A DNA stretch of 16,353 nt from Verrucomicrobiota bacterium (GTDB taxonomy: Bacteria > Verrucomicrobiota > Verrucomicrobiia > Chthoniobacterales > JAFAMB01). A model generated the notes under the pieces. The model was not told where the DNA came from. It saw only the letters and a list, made by a program, of their open reading frames with translations, and searched no databases. The stretch spans positions 1 to 16,353 of the forward strand of contig JAFAXJ010000003.1 in the NCBI GenBank assembly GCA_019241095.1, given 5' to 3'. The position numbers and the translations under genes are program-made. Below are positions 1-6,470 of the stretch, one piece after another. Numbering within the stretch: the stretch's first letter is position 1; each line of letters starts with the position of its first letter.

Positions 1-209
1 CCCACCCTGTAATTTTTCCCATTCCGAAGGGTGTTAAGATCACCGTTCAGGAGAATACAAAGCTGCTCGTTGAAGGGATTGACAAGAAAGTCGTCGGGCA
101 AGTTGCAGCTGATATTCGCGCTTATTATCCGCCTGAACCTTACAAGGGAAAAGGAATCAGGTATACTGGTGAGCAGATTCTTCGAAAGGAAGGTAAGACT
201 GTTCAGTAG
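1..209 (+). CDS. rplF: 50S ribosomal protein L6, C-terminal part (5' end outside window)
   Basis: This is the last 68 codons of ribosomal protein L6 (reading from position 3 to the TAG at 207-209), a large-subunit protein that binds 23S rRNA near the factor-binding site. The typical L6 C-terminal signature is visible: a [20 protein letters not shown] stretch, then [12 protein letters not shown] and a terminal [13 protein letters not shown]. The N-terminal domain lies upstream of the window. It is followed after 16 bases by rplR, the standard order of the spc operon (rplF-rplR-rpsE), so it is presumably co-transcribed with the genes that follow. Nothing in the visible part is unusual. Confidence 0.97.
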   Translation, partial: HPVIFPIPKGVKITVQENTKLLVEGIDKKVVGQVAADIRAYYPPEPYKGKGIRYTGEQILRKEGKTVQ

Positions 210-211
210 AT

Positions 212-220
212 AGAGAGAGG
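212..220 (+). promoter_or_regulatory. Ribosome binding site of rplR
   Basis: The purine run AGAGAGAGG ends five bases before the ATG at 226. This spacing favours the ATG at 226 over the in-frame GTG at 220, which overlaps the purine run itself. It is one of the clearer Shine-Dalgarno-like sites in the window; most neighbouring genes have weak ones. Confidence 0.6.
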
Positions 221-225
221 TGCTC

Positions 226-582
226 ATGGCTATCATCAATCGCGCAAAGATCAGGCACAAAAGAATCCGGAAACGAGTGAAGGGGACGCCAGAGCGGCCT
301 AGGTTAGCGGTACATTTCTCGTGTCAACATATCTATGCTCAGATCATCGACGATTCGGCAGGATCTACTTTAGTTGCTGCCTCAACAACGGAGAAGGGAG
401 TAAAGGTAGATAGAAGAGCAAATGCGAACAGGCAAATGGCCGAAAAGATTGGCGCTATGGTGGCTGAAAGAAGCGTCGAGAAGAACGTTAAATCCGTGGT
501 GTTCGATCGAGGGGGGTTTACTTATCACGGGAAGGTGAAAGCGCTTGCGGAGGCAGCGCGTGCAGGTGGATTAGAATTTTAG
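226..582 (+). CDS. rplR: 50S ribosomal protein L18
   Basis: L18 binds 5S rRNA and helps dock it on the large subunit. The 118-residue product has the usual bacterial length and signature: a basic N-terminus (INRAKIRHKRIRKRVKGT), PERPRLAVHFSCQHIYAQII, a middle with RRANANRQMAEKIGAMVAER, and the terminal FDRGGFTYHGKVKALAEAAR found in nearly all L18 proteins. I start it at ATG 226 because of the purine run at 212-220; a GTG two codons upstream (220) would add two residues. It lies in spc-operon order, 16 bases after rplF and 9 bases before rpsE, so co-transcription and possibly translational coupling are likely. No anomalies seen. Confidence 0.97.
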   Translation: MAIINRAKIRHKRIRKRVKGTPERPRLAVHFSCQHIYAQIIDDSAGSTLVAASTTEKGVKVDRRANANRQMAEKIGAMVAERSVEKNVKSVVFDRGGFTYHGKVKALAEAARAGGLEF

Positions 583-591
583 CTGGCATTT

Positions 592-1116
592 ATGGCAACC
601 GACACAAGACATCGCCGACACGACGGCTCGGGCGACCGAAACGCTCAAAAGAGTGATACGACTGAAAAGGTCGTTTTTATCAACCGCTGTGCCAAAGTCG
701 TCAAAGGCGGACGAAGATTCAGCTTCAGTGCCCTGATTGTTGCGGGCGATCATAAAGGTCGGGTTGGCTACGGCTTTGGCAAAGCGAACGAAGTCTCGGA
801 GGCAATCCGAAAGGCTTCCGAATCGGCGAGAAAGTCAATGGTTCCGGTCGCTGTGCAGGAAAATACCATTCCCCACGAGGTGATTGGGGAATTCGGTGGC
901 GGGCGCGTGCTTCTTCGGCCTGCATCGCCGGGAACTGGAGTTATCGCGGGCGGGGGTGTACGGGCCGTTGTCGAAGCAGCCGGTATAAAGGACGTACTGG
1001 CCAAATCTTTAGGGTCCAGCAATCACGCCAATGTTGTGAAAGCTACTATCGAAGCGCTTCAAGCTTTACGGCACAGAAAAGATATTTTGAAATTGCGTGG
1101 CAAGGAAAGCGCCTGA
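592..1116 (+). CDS. rpsE: 30S ribosomal protein S5
   Basis: S5 is a small-subunit protein that contributes to decoding accuracy and mRNA entry. The product is 174 residues, normal for bacteria. After a polar, low-conservation N-terminus (about residues 1-22) comes the S5 RNA-binding domain (residues 25-90: [18 protein letters not shown] and [20 protein letters not shown]), then the C-terminal domain with [20 protein letters not shown] (about 99-118) and the [16 protein letters not shown] helix. The start codon ATG at 592 has no good Shine-Dalgarno; it lies 9 bases after rplR, so coupling from the upstream gene is plausible. In many bacteria rpmD (L30) follows directly, but here the next gene is rplO after a 51-base gap. 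Confidence 0.97.
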   Translation: MATDTRHRRHDGSGDRNAQKSDTTEKVVFINRCAKVVKGGRRFSFSALIVAGDHKGRVGYGFGKANEVSEAIRKASESARKSMVPVAVQENTIPHEVIGEFGGGRVLLRPASPGTGVIAGGGVRAVVEAAGIKDVLAKSLGSSNHANVVKATIEALQALRHRKDILKLRGKESA

Positions 1117-1167
1117 ATGGAGTCCGGGTTGAACCTGGAATTACACTGAAATTGCAAAAAGAATGCT

Positions 1168-1614
1168 ATGCAGCTGAATAACTTCAAACCGCGTCCGGGT
1201 TCTAAACATCGGGCGAAGCGGCTGGGCATCGGAGAAAGTTCTGGCCATGGTAAAACCAGCGGAAAAGGGCATAAAGGGCAAAAGGCTCGGTCAGGCGGCA
1301 GTATCCGGCCAGGCTTTGAAGGCGGACAGATGCCGTTAATTCGTCGCTTGCCAAAACGCGGATTTAACAATGCGGCATTCAAAACGCGCTATGCGGTCGT
1401 TAACCTGGATGATCTCAACGAGTTCGAGGCTGGTACTTATGTGACTGAGCAGGTTCTTCGAGATAAGGGCTTGATTAATGGAAGTTATGATCGCGTGAAG
1501 ATCCTGGCGCGTGGTTCTTTAGATAAAAATCTCACTGTTGAGGCGGATCGGTTTAGTGAGGCTGCTCGCCTGAGCATTGAGAAGGCGGGTGGGTCTGTGA
1601 AGATTCGCGGATAG
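1168..1614 (+). CDS. rplO: 50S ribosomal protein L15
   Basis: L15 is a late-assembly, 23S rRNA-binding protein of the large subunit. At 148 residues the length is typical. The N-terminal extended segment that threads into rRNA is clear: LNNFKPRPGSKHRAKRLGIG, GHGKTSGKGHKGQKARSGG and RPGFEGGQMPLIRRLPKRGF (residues 3-66). The globular C-terminal domain ends with AARLSIEKAGGSVKIRG. ATG 1168 is chosen because the protein begins with the family's usual M-x-L-N-N. Its Shine-Dalgarno is weak (A-rich AAAAAGA at about 1155-1161). secY follows after 17 bases, the standard order. Confidence 0.97.
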   Translation: MQLNNFKPRPGSKHRAKRLGIGESSGHGKTSGKGHKGQKARSGGSIRPGFEGGQMPLIRRLPKRGFNNAAFKTRYAVVNLDDLNEFEAGTYVTEQVLRDKGLINGSYDRVKILARGSLDKNLTVEADRFSEAARLSIEKAGGSVKIRG

Positions 1615-1631
1615 TATCCTGCGACATTACA

Positions 1632-3134
1632 ATGATTTCTGCCTTCACCAATATCTTAAAAATCCCCGAACTCAGGCAGCGAGTTCTGTTCACCGTGGCC
1701 ATGTTGGTCATTGTGCGTGCTGGCGCGGCGATTACAATTCCAGGCGTTAACGCGCACGTTCTCAATGAGTGGTTTCAGAGTGCCACCTCGAAGGCCGCGG
1801 GAGGCGGAGTAGCAGCTCTCTTTAATATATTTGCTGGAGGAGCGCTAGAACATTGCGCCGTGTTTTCATTGGGCATCATGCCTTACATCAGCGCATCGAT
1901 CATGATGCAGTTATTAACTGCTGTGATTCCTCGACTTAACAAAATGGCGAGGGAAGATGGAGGCAGGCAGAAAATCACTCAGTACACGCGGTATCTAACC
2001 CTTCTCTTGTGTCTCTTTCAAGGTTATCTCCTGGCGGTTTCGATGCAGAACCCGTCGTCAAACCCATTTCTGCAAGGAATTGAATCCGTTACGGCAAGAT
2101 TGGGGCCGCTGGTCGAAAATCCTGGGTTCGGATTCCAGTTTGTGGCGGTCGTAACGCTCAGCGCTGGGACTATGTTCCTGATGTGGCTTGGTGATCAAAT
2201 CACGGAACGAGGCATTGGCAATGGCACTTCCATGATTATCACCGTGGGTATCATTGCGTCTTTGCCGGGTGCGTTGGTGCAGGTCTGGAACACGTTTGTA
2301 CCTTCTGGAGGGGCCCCGAGCCGAGTTAGCCCGATAGTGCTCGTCTTGATGATCGCATTTCTAGTGTTCGTAATTGCGGCGGTCATTGCGCTGACTCAAG
2401 GCCAGAGAAAAATTAGTATCCAATATGCGAAAAGAGTGGTGGGAAGAAAGGTCTATGGAGGTCAGACCCAATTCTTACCGCTCAAGGTTAACGCTGTCGG
2501 CGTAATGCCGATTATTTTTGCACAAGCCATCCTGTTATTCCCATCCACTATCCTGAGTATGGCTTTCCGTAATCAGGAATGGGCGGTCCAGCTTTCAAAC
2601 ATGTTAGCAGTTGGCTGGATGCATTATTTGCTAACCGCTATACTTATCTTTTTCTTCAGCTATTTTTGGGTAGCTATCCAGTTCCAGCCAACTCAGATCG
2701 CTGATGATCTAAAGAAGTACAATGGATATATTCCGGGCTTTCGTCCTGGAAAACCGACTGCGGACTTCCTTGAGTTCACCTTGACGCGACTGACGTTTGC
2801 TGGCGCTCTTTTCTTGACTGTAATTGCGGTCATTCCCGAGACGATGATCACCTGGCTAGGTGTTCCTCGCATGACGGCAAGGTTCTTCGGTGGAACAAGT
2901 TTACTGATTATTGTTGGCGTTTTGCTCGACACCATGCGCCAAGTCGAGACACACCTGATTCAGAGGCATTACGATGGATTTTTGAGGAAGGGTCGAATTC
3001 GGGGCAGATTCGAGCGAGCCGTTACCAGCTCAGGCAAACTGGTGAAAGAAGGGGCGCTACTATGGATGTGGCTGGCCTTGGCAGTATTAGCGGTTGCGGG
3101 CGTAGCTGTCTCTATCTTTGTGAACCAGCGATAG
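1632..3134 (+). CDS. secY: Protein translocase subunit SecY
   Basis: SecY is the pore-forming subunit of the SecYEG translocon in the inner membrane, exporting unfolded proteins driven by SecA and inserting membrane proteins. The 500-residue product shows the family layout: a first membrane segment near residues 19-38, the plug and TM2 region (AALFNIFAGGALEHCAVFSL then GIMPYISASIMMQLL, about 61-95), the loop LNKMAREDGGRQKITQYTRY, the conserved LGDQITERGIGNGTSMIIT (about 186-204), the cytosolic loop with QGQRKISIQYAKRVVGRK (about 256-273) and the C5 region with PGFRPGKPT (about 369-377), followed by the last membrane segments. It is longer than the E. coli protein (443) mainly through periplasmic-loop inserts and an extended tail. 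It follows rplO by 17 bases. Downstream is the adk remnant. Confidence 0.97.
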   Translation: MISAFTNILKIPELRQRVLFTVAMLVIVRAGAAITIPGVNAHVLNEWFQSATSKAAGGGVAALFNIFAGGALEHCAVFSLGIMPYISASIMMQLLTAVIPRLNKMAREDGGRQKITQYTRYLTLLLCLFQGYLLAVSMQNPSSNPFLQGIESVTARLGPLVENPGFGFQFVAVVTLSAGTMFLMWLGDQITERGIGNGTSMIITVGIIASLPGALVQVWNTFVPSGGAPSRVSPIVLVLMIAFLVFVIAAVIALTQGQRKISIQYAKRVVGRKVYGGQTQFLPLKVNAVGVMPIIFAQAILLFPSTILSMAFRNQEWAVQLSNMLAVGWMHYLLTAILIFFFSYFWVAIQFQPTQIADDLKKYNGYIPGFRPGKPTADFLEFTLTRLTFAGALFLTVIAVIPETMITWLGVPRMTARFFGGTSLLIIVGVLLDTMRQVETHLIQRHYDGFLRKGRIRGRFERAVTSSGKLVKEGALLWMWLALAVLAVAGVAVSIFVNQR

Positions 3135-3143
3135 CTTAGGGAT

Positions 3144-3584
3144 GTGAAAAACCGGATCGTCCTTCGAGGACCTCCAGCCGCCGGCAAAGGGACGATGGCA
3201 GAGTTCATACAAAAAAGATTCGGTATATCGGATACTTCTACCGAGGCGATCCTGAGAGATGAAGCCAGGAGAGGAACAATCCGGGGGCGATAGTGTGATC
3301 CGGTTGCGGATGATACCAGGCTGCTCTGTCTCTTTGTGGGAAAATTGATCAGCCTCGGACGACATGTTGAAACCTCAAAGGATTTTTGCCCGAATTGCGG
3401 CGGCCTGCTTGAACATCGGCTGGATGATACTGAACTGGTGCTTAGAAAACGCTTGGCCGAGTATCAACAGAAAACCTTGCCTGTAATAGACTTTTACAGC
3501 AAAAGAGGTTTATTAGCGCGCCTTGATGGGCATGCCGAAGCCGGACCTCTTGCTGATGCAATCGCTAAATTCATTGAACAGTGA
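3144..3584 (+). pseudogene. adk: Adenylate kinase remnant (amber stop plus internal deletion)
   Basis: Adenylate kinase interconverts 2 ADP with ATP and AMP and is normally essential; secY-adk-map is a common bacterial gene order. From a GTG at 3144 the frame gives an Adk N-terminus with an intact P-loop (GPPAAGKGT, residues 9-17), then a segment resembling the NMP-binding start (STEAILRDEARRGT), and stops at TAG 3291-3293. The same frame continues past the stop and gives the Adk C-terminus: FCPNCGGLLEHR (lid-like CxxC), then DDTELVLRKRLAEYQQKT, a FYSKRGLLARLDG strand and a final helix, ending at TGA 3582-3584. The whole stretch is 147 codons against roughly 187-215 for bacterial Adk. The missing part includes the DGFPRT motif and most of the core. 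The terminal TGA still overlaps the map start (TGATG), preserving operon layout. An alternative is that the 3' part (from GTG 3336, 82 codons) is still made as a small protein; I think this is unlikely. Confidence 0.88.
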
Positions 3585-4360
3585 TGATTCCCATTAAGAC
3601 AGCCAAAGAAATAGAGTGCATGCGAGCGGCATGTAAGCTTGCGAGCATCATTCTAGACAAGGTTTCTTCGATGATCTGCCCGGGGATTACCACCAAAGAT
3701 GTTGATGACGCTGCGGCTAAATTGATGGCGAATAGTGGGTGCCGGAGCGCGTTTCTTGGTTATCGCAAGTTTCCAGGGCATATCTGCATATCTCTGAATG
3801 ATGAGGTAGTTCATGGCATTGGAAGCACACGCCGCATTCAGTATGGTGACGTAGTTAAGTTGGATATCGGAGTTATCCTTAATGGTTTCGTTGGTGATAC
3901 AGCTGCGACGATACCGGTCGGGGTGGTTGCTGATGACGTTCAGCGCCTATTGGTTGTCACTGAGGAAGCTCTCTATAAGGGAATCGAAAAAGCTCGAGAG
4001 GGCCGGCGGTTAAGTGAGGTCTGTGCAGCCATTCAGGACGAAGTTGAAATGAACTCGTTCAGCGTTGTCCGGGAGTTTGTCGGTCATGGCGTAGGTCGCA
4101 AATTGCATGAAGAACCTCAGATCCCCAACTATAGAACACCGGGCACCACTGCGAAATTGAAAGCTGGAATGACTTTGGCGATCGAACCTATGGTAAACCT
4201 AGGTAGGTCAGCGGTTAAAGTGCTTGATGATAACTGGACGGTGGTGACTGCAGATCATCTGCCGTCAGCCCATTTTGAACACACAGTGCTAGTAACGAAA
4301 GGTGAACCGGAAATTCTTACATGGCGCGAAAAGATGTCATCGAAGTTGAGGGCAAAGTAG
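3584..4360 (+). CDS. map: Methionine aminopeptidase, type I
   Basis: This enzyme removes the initiator methionine from nascent proteins. The product (258 residues from ATG 3584) has the creatinase/pita-bread fold motifs and all expected metal and catalytic residues: His77 (NDEVVHGIG), Asp94 (KLDIG), Asp105 (VGDTA), His168 (GHGVG), Glu201 (AIEPM) and Glu232 (HFEHT). No N-terminal zinc-finger extension is present, so it is the short type Ia form. ATG 3584 overlaps the TGA of the adk remnant (TGATG); a GTG one codon upstream is less likely. The 3' end runs 40 bases into infA, because the frame continues about 12 codons past the usual end of the family (EPEILT) before stopping at 4360. Confidence 0.96.
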   Translation: MIPIKTAKEIECMRAACKLASIILDKVSSMICPGITTKDVDDAAAKLMANSGCRSAFLGYRKFPGHICISLNDEVVHGIGSTRRIQYGDVVKLDIGVILNGFVGDTAATIPVGVVADDVQRLLVVTEEALYKGIEKAREGRRLSEVCAAIQDEVEMNSFSVVREFVGHGVGRKLHEEPQIPNYRTPGTTAKLKAGMTLAIEPMVNLGRSAVKVLDDNWTVVTADHLPSAHFEHTVLVTKGEPEILTWREKMSSKLRAK

Positions 4361-4539
4361 TCGAACTGCTTCCTAATACGATGTTCCGCGTGCAGTTACC
4401 GAATGGTCATCGAATTTTAGCGCATATCTCAGGAAAAATGCGCTTACACTTCATAAGGATCTTGCCAGGTGACAGAGTTATGGTAGAGATGTCACCCTAC
4501 GATTTGACAAAAGGGCGGATTACATTCCGTCAAAAGTAA
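4321..4539 (+). CDS. infA: Translation initiation factor IF-1
   Basis: IF-1 is an OB-fold protein that occupies the ribosomal A site during initiation. The 72-residue product matches the family end to end: [36 protein letters not shown] and [20 protein letters not shown]. The family ends with a basic KGRITFR tail, seen here. The start ATG 4321 lies inside the end of map (different frame, 40-base overlap), with an AAAGGTGA purine run about 15 bases upstream inside map. Directly at its stop codon there is a perfect Shine-Dalgarno (4537-4544) and then a terminator-like hairpin (4555-4591), separating it from rpmJ. Confidence 0.97.
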   Translation: MARKDVIEVEGKVVELLPNTMFRVQLPNGHRILAHISGKMRLHFIRILPGDRVMVEMSPYDLTKGRITFRQK

Positions 4540-4565
4540 GGAGGATCTTGAACGAACGCTCCTGA
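4537..4565 (+). promoter_or_regulatory. Perfect Shine-Dalgarno without a gene; possible 5-codon leader
   Basis: TAAGGAGG (4537-4544) begins with the infA stop codon and is a full match to the anti-Shine-Dalgarno core, better than any site in front of a real gene here. Three bases later a TTG (4548) opens a five-codon frame (Leu/Met-Asn-Glu-Arg-Ser) that ends at TGA 4563-4565, inside the 5' arm of the hairpin that follows. AGGAG (4539-4543) can also pair with CTCCT (4559-4563), which would disrupt that hairpin. That this is a leader or attenuator is inference; the site itself is plain in the sequence. It could also be a leftover from a lost gene. Confidence 0.4.
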
Positions 4566-4591
4566 TACGAAATATCGGGACGCGTTTTTTT
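4555..4591 (+). terminator. Intrinsic terminator or attenuator between infA and rpmJ
   Basis: AACGC-T-CCTGATA (4555-4567) pairs with TATCGGG-A-GCGTT (4573-4586), with one bulged C at 4581 and one G-U pair, closing a five-base CGAAA loop: about 13 base pairs. Seven Ts (4585-4591) follow, five of them unpaired. This is the best terminator-like structure in the window. Its place inside an otherwise continuous ribosomal block suggests that rpmJ and the genes after it have partly separate control, or that read-through is regulated. Confidence 0.7.
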
Positions 4592-4613
4592 ATCCCCCTG
4601 AGGACCGTTTTGA

Positions 4614-4727
4614 ATGAAAGTAAGACCGTCTGTTAAGCGGCTATGTGAAAGCTGCCGAATTATAAAAAGGAAGAACGTTGTACGCGTAGTTTGTAAAAAC
4701 CCGCGGCATAAACAACGACAAGGCTAG
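4614..4727 (+). CDS. rpmJ: 50S ribosomal protein L36
   Basis: L36 is the smallest large-subunit protein and helps order 23S rRNA near the peptidyl-transferase region. The 37-residue product (ATG 4614 to TAG 4725-4727) reads [20 protein letters not shown] and continues to a [10 protein letters not shown] end. It keeps the zinc ribbon of the C+ form: Cys11, Cys14, Cys27 and His32. A GAGGA (4600-4604) nine bases upstream serves as ribosome binding site. It lies in the usual place between infA and rpsM, but behind the terminator-like hairpin at 4555-4591. Confidence 0.96.
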   Translation: MKVRPSVKRLCESCRIIKRKNVVRVVCKNPRHKQRQG

Positions 4728-4759
4728 CGTGTCGTCATAAATGTTAGTTAGGTATCTAT

Positions 4760-5155
4760 ATGCCTCGATTACTTGGAGTTGATATACCTGGAGATAAGCG
4801 CATTGAAGCGTCCCTGCCTTATATTTATGGGATAGGGCCAAAGACAGCAAAACGGATTTTGGAGCAGGCCAATATTGATGCGAACGTCCGAGCCAAGAAC
4901 CTGACACCAGAACAATTGGGTGAAATTGTTCACGCAATTAATGGCAGCGGTCTGCTGATCGAAGGCGATTTACGACGCGAAATCCAGGGCAACCTCAAGA
5001 GATTGCAAGCGATTCGTTGTTATAGAGGGATGCGGCACATCCGAGGATTGCCTGTACGCGGTCAGCGAACATCCACGAACGCGCGTACGCGTAAAGGTCC
5101 TCGCAAGACAGTTGGCGTCCAACGCAACAAAGACGCGAAGGCGGGCAAAGTTTAA
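4760..5155 (+). CDS. rpsM: 30S ribosomal protein S13
   Basis: S13 sits in the head of the small subunit, contacts the P-site tRNA and bridges to the 50S subunit. The 131-residue product is slightly longer than the E. coli protein. Visible family features are the N-terminal [20 protein letters not shown], the helix-hairpin-helix segment [13 protein letters not shown] (about 22-34), the [14 protein letters not shown] helix, the strongly conserved [20 protein letters not shown] (about 88-107), and the basic tail [11 protein letters not shown] that reaches toward tRNA. The Shine-Dalgarno is poor. It starts the classical alpha-operon order rpsM-rpsK-rpsD and is 8 bases from rpsK. Confidence 0.97.
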   Translation: MPRLLGVDIPGDKRIEASLPYIYGIGPKTAKRILEQANIDANVRAKNLTPEQLGEIVHAINGSGLLIEGDLRREIQGNLKRLQAIRCYRGMRHIRGLPVRGQRTSTNARTRKGPRKTVGVQRNKDAKAGKV

Positions 5156-5163
5156 TCAATGTT

Positions 5164-5745
5164 ATGGCTGAAGAACTAACCGATTTGCCTTCGGGAGAAC
5201 AGGCGGCTCCTGTGCCGGCGGAGGTGTCAAGTAATCCTCCTGCGCCAGCAGTCGAGACTCCCCCAGTAGAAGCCCCGAAAACCGCTCCTCGCGTCCCTAA
5301 AGCAAGGGCAAGGAAAGATGAGGCTCCGAAAGCAGGCCTCTCCTTAGATGGCGGTGAAGCAGATAAACCAAAGATTGTAAAGGCCAGGGGTAGCAAAAAC
5401 GTCTTCAGCGGTATTGCTCATGTTCTTGCGACTTTTAACAATACCATCGTCTCAATTACCGATGTCAGCGGGCATGTGATCGGCTGGTCCAGTGCCGGAA
5501 AGGTTGGCTTTAAAGGTTCGAGAAAAAGCACCGCTTACGCCGCCCAATTAGTTGCACAAGATGCGTGCCGCCAAGCGATGGGTCATGGTTTGAAGGAGGT
5601 CGAAGTTCTCGTCAAAGGTCCGGGTGCGGGTAGAGAATCAGCGGTCCGTGCAATCCAGGCAATCGGGTTGGATATTTCCGTTATACGCGATGTAACACCG
5701 GTGCCGCACAACGGTTGCCGGCCGCCAAAACAGCGTCGAGTCTGA
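5164..5745 (+). CDS. rpsK: 30S ribosomal protein S11 with N-terminal extension
   Basis: S11 lies on the platform of the small subunit and lines the mRNA exit region near the E site. The conserved core occupies residues about 70-193: [72 protein letters not shown] and the end [13 protein letters not shown]. In front is a roughly 69-residue segment rich in Pro, Ala, Glu and Lys (for example [20 protein letters not shown]), giving 193 residues against about 129 in E. coli. The extension is in frame, contains no second plausible start with a Shine-Dalgarno, and ATG 5164 is 8 bases after rpsM, so I accept it as coding. It looks disordered and has no recognisable domain. Starts nearer the core cannot be fully excluded. 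Confidence 0.95.
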   Translation: MAEELTDLPSGEQAAPVPAEVSSNPPAPAVETPPVEAPKTAPRVPKARARKDEAPKAGLSLDGGEADKPKIVKARGSKNVFSGIAHVLATFNNTIVSITDVSGHVIGWSSAGKVGFKGSRKSTAYAAQLVAQDACRQAMGHGLKEVEVLVKGPGAGRESAVRAIQAIGLDISVIRDVTPVPHNGCRPPKQRRV

Positions 5746-5758
5746 AGTTGAGATCATT

Positions 5759-6370
5759 ATGGGACGTTATACTGGTCCGAAAACACGAATCAGCCGCCGC
5801 TACGGGGTTGCTCTTTTTGGCTCAAGTAAAGCACTTGAGCGGAAAAATTATCCTCCGGGGATGCACGGTCCGAAGGGGTCAAGGCGCAAACAGTCTGAAT
5901 ACGCGACCGCTTTGGCTGAGAAGCAGAAACTGCGAATGATGTATGGCCTGATGGAACGACAGTTCCGACGATACTTCGAGATGGCCTTGCGGAAGCGTGG
6001 CATTACGGGGGAAACTTTGCTGCAAATGTTGGAAACACGCCTGGACAATGTTGTTTATCGCCTTGGTTTTGCTAACTCTCGCAGCGCAGCACGGCAATTG
6101 GTTTCTCACGGGCATGTTGCGGTTAATTCTCGCAAAGTCAATATTGCATCGTTCAATCTACGGGCCGGCGACACAGTTGCGATTGTAGATAAACCTGGGT
6201 CCAGACGTCTGGTGATCCGGAATCTTGAACTCACCCAAATTCAACCCATTCCGGATTGGCTGGTCGTGGATAAAGACCAGTTTCAGGGTAAAGTAATGCG
6301 CATTCCGTCCAGAGAAGAGATTGCTCCTGTTGTCAACGAGCAGCTCGTTGTAGAGCTTTATTCCCGCTAG
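5759..6370 (+). CDS. rpsD: 30S ribosomal protein S4
   Basis: S4 is a primary 16S rRNA-binding assembly protein and, in some bacteria, a translational repressor of the alpha operon. The 203-residue product begins MGRYTGPKTRISRRYG, lacks the N-terminal zinc-binding cysteines (so it is the C- form), and carries the PPGMHGPKG motif (32-40). The S4 RNA-binding domain is at about 92-155 (ETRLDNVVYRLGFANSRSAA, then LVSHGHVAVNSRKVNI and the AGDTV strand). It ends with a NEQLVVELYSR tail typical of the family. It is 13 bases after rpsK. The genes rpoA and rplQ, which usually follow, are not here: the next gene, 100 bases on, is a glycoside hydrolase. Confidence 0.97.
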   Translation: MGRYTGPKTRISRRYGVALFGSSKALERKNYPPGMHGPKGSRRKQSEYATALAEKQKLRMMYGLMERQFRRYFEMALRKRGITGETLLQMLETRLDNVVYRLGFANSRSAARQLVSHGHVAVNSRKVNIASFNLRAGDTVAIVDKPGSRRLVIRNLELTQIQPIPDWLVVDKDQFQGKVMRIPSREEIAPVVNEQLVVELYSR

Positions 6371-6470
6371 TGAGTCCCGTCGACTCCAGGCGTAAGTCAA
6401 GTTCGTAGAAATATCGGCTGCTCAAAAAAGCTTTTCTCAACCTTGCTCTTCGGTATGTTCCCGAGCATTC

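Noticed and set aside
31..213. A 60-residue plus-strand frame overlapping the end of rplF
   Set aside because: It lies in another frame over the clear L6 C-terminus and has no homology that I recognise.
4641..4937. A 98-residue minus-strand frame over rpmJ and rpsM
   Set aside because: It is antisense to two well-supported ribosomal genes and has no plausible motif.
6427..6436. AAAAGCTTTT palindrome after rpsD
   Set aside because: No loop and low GC; it cannot form an intrinsic terminator.
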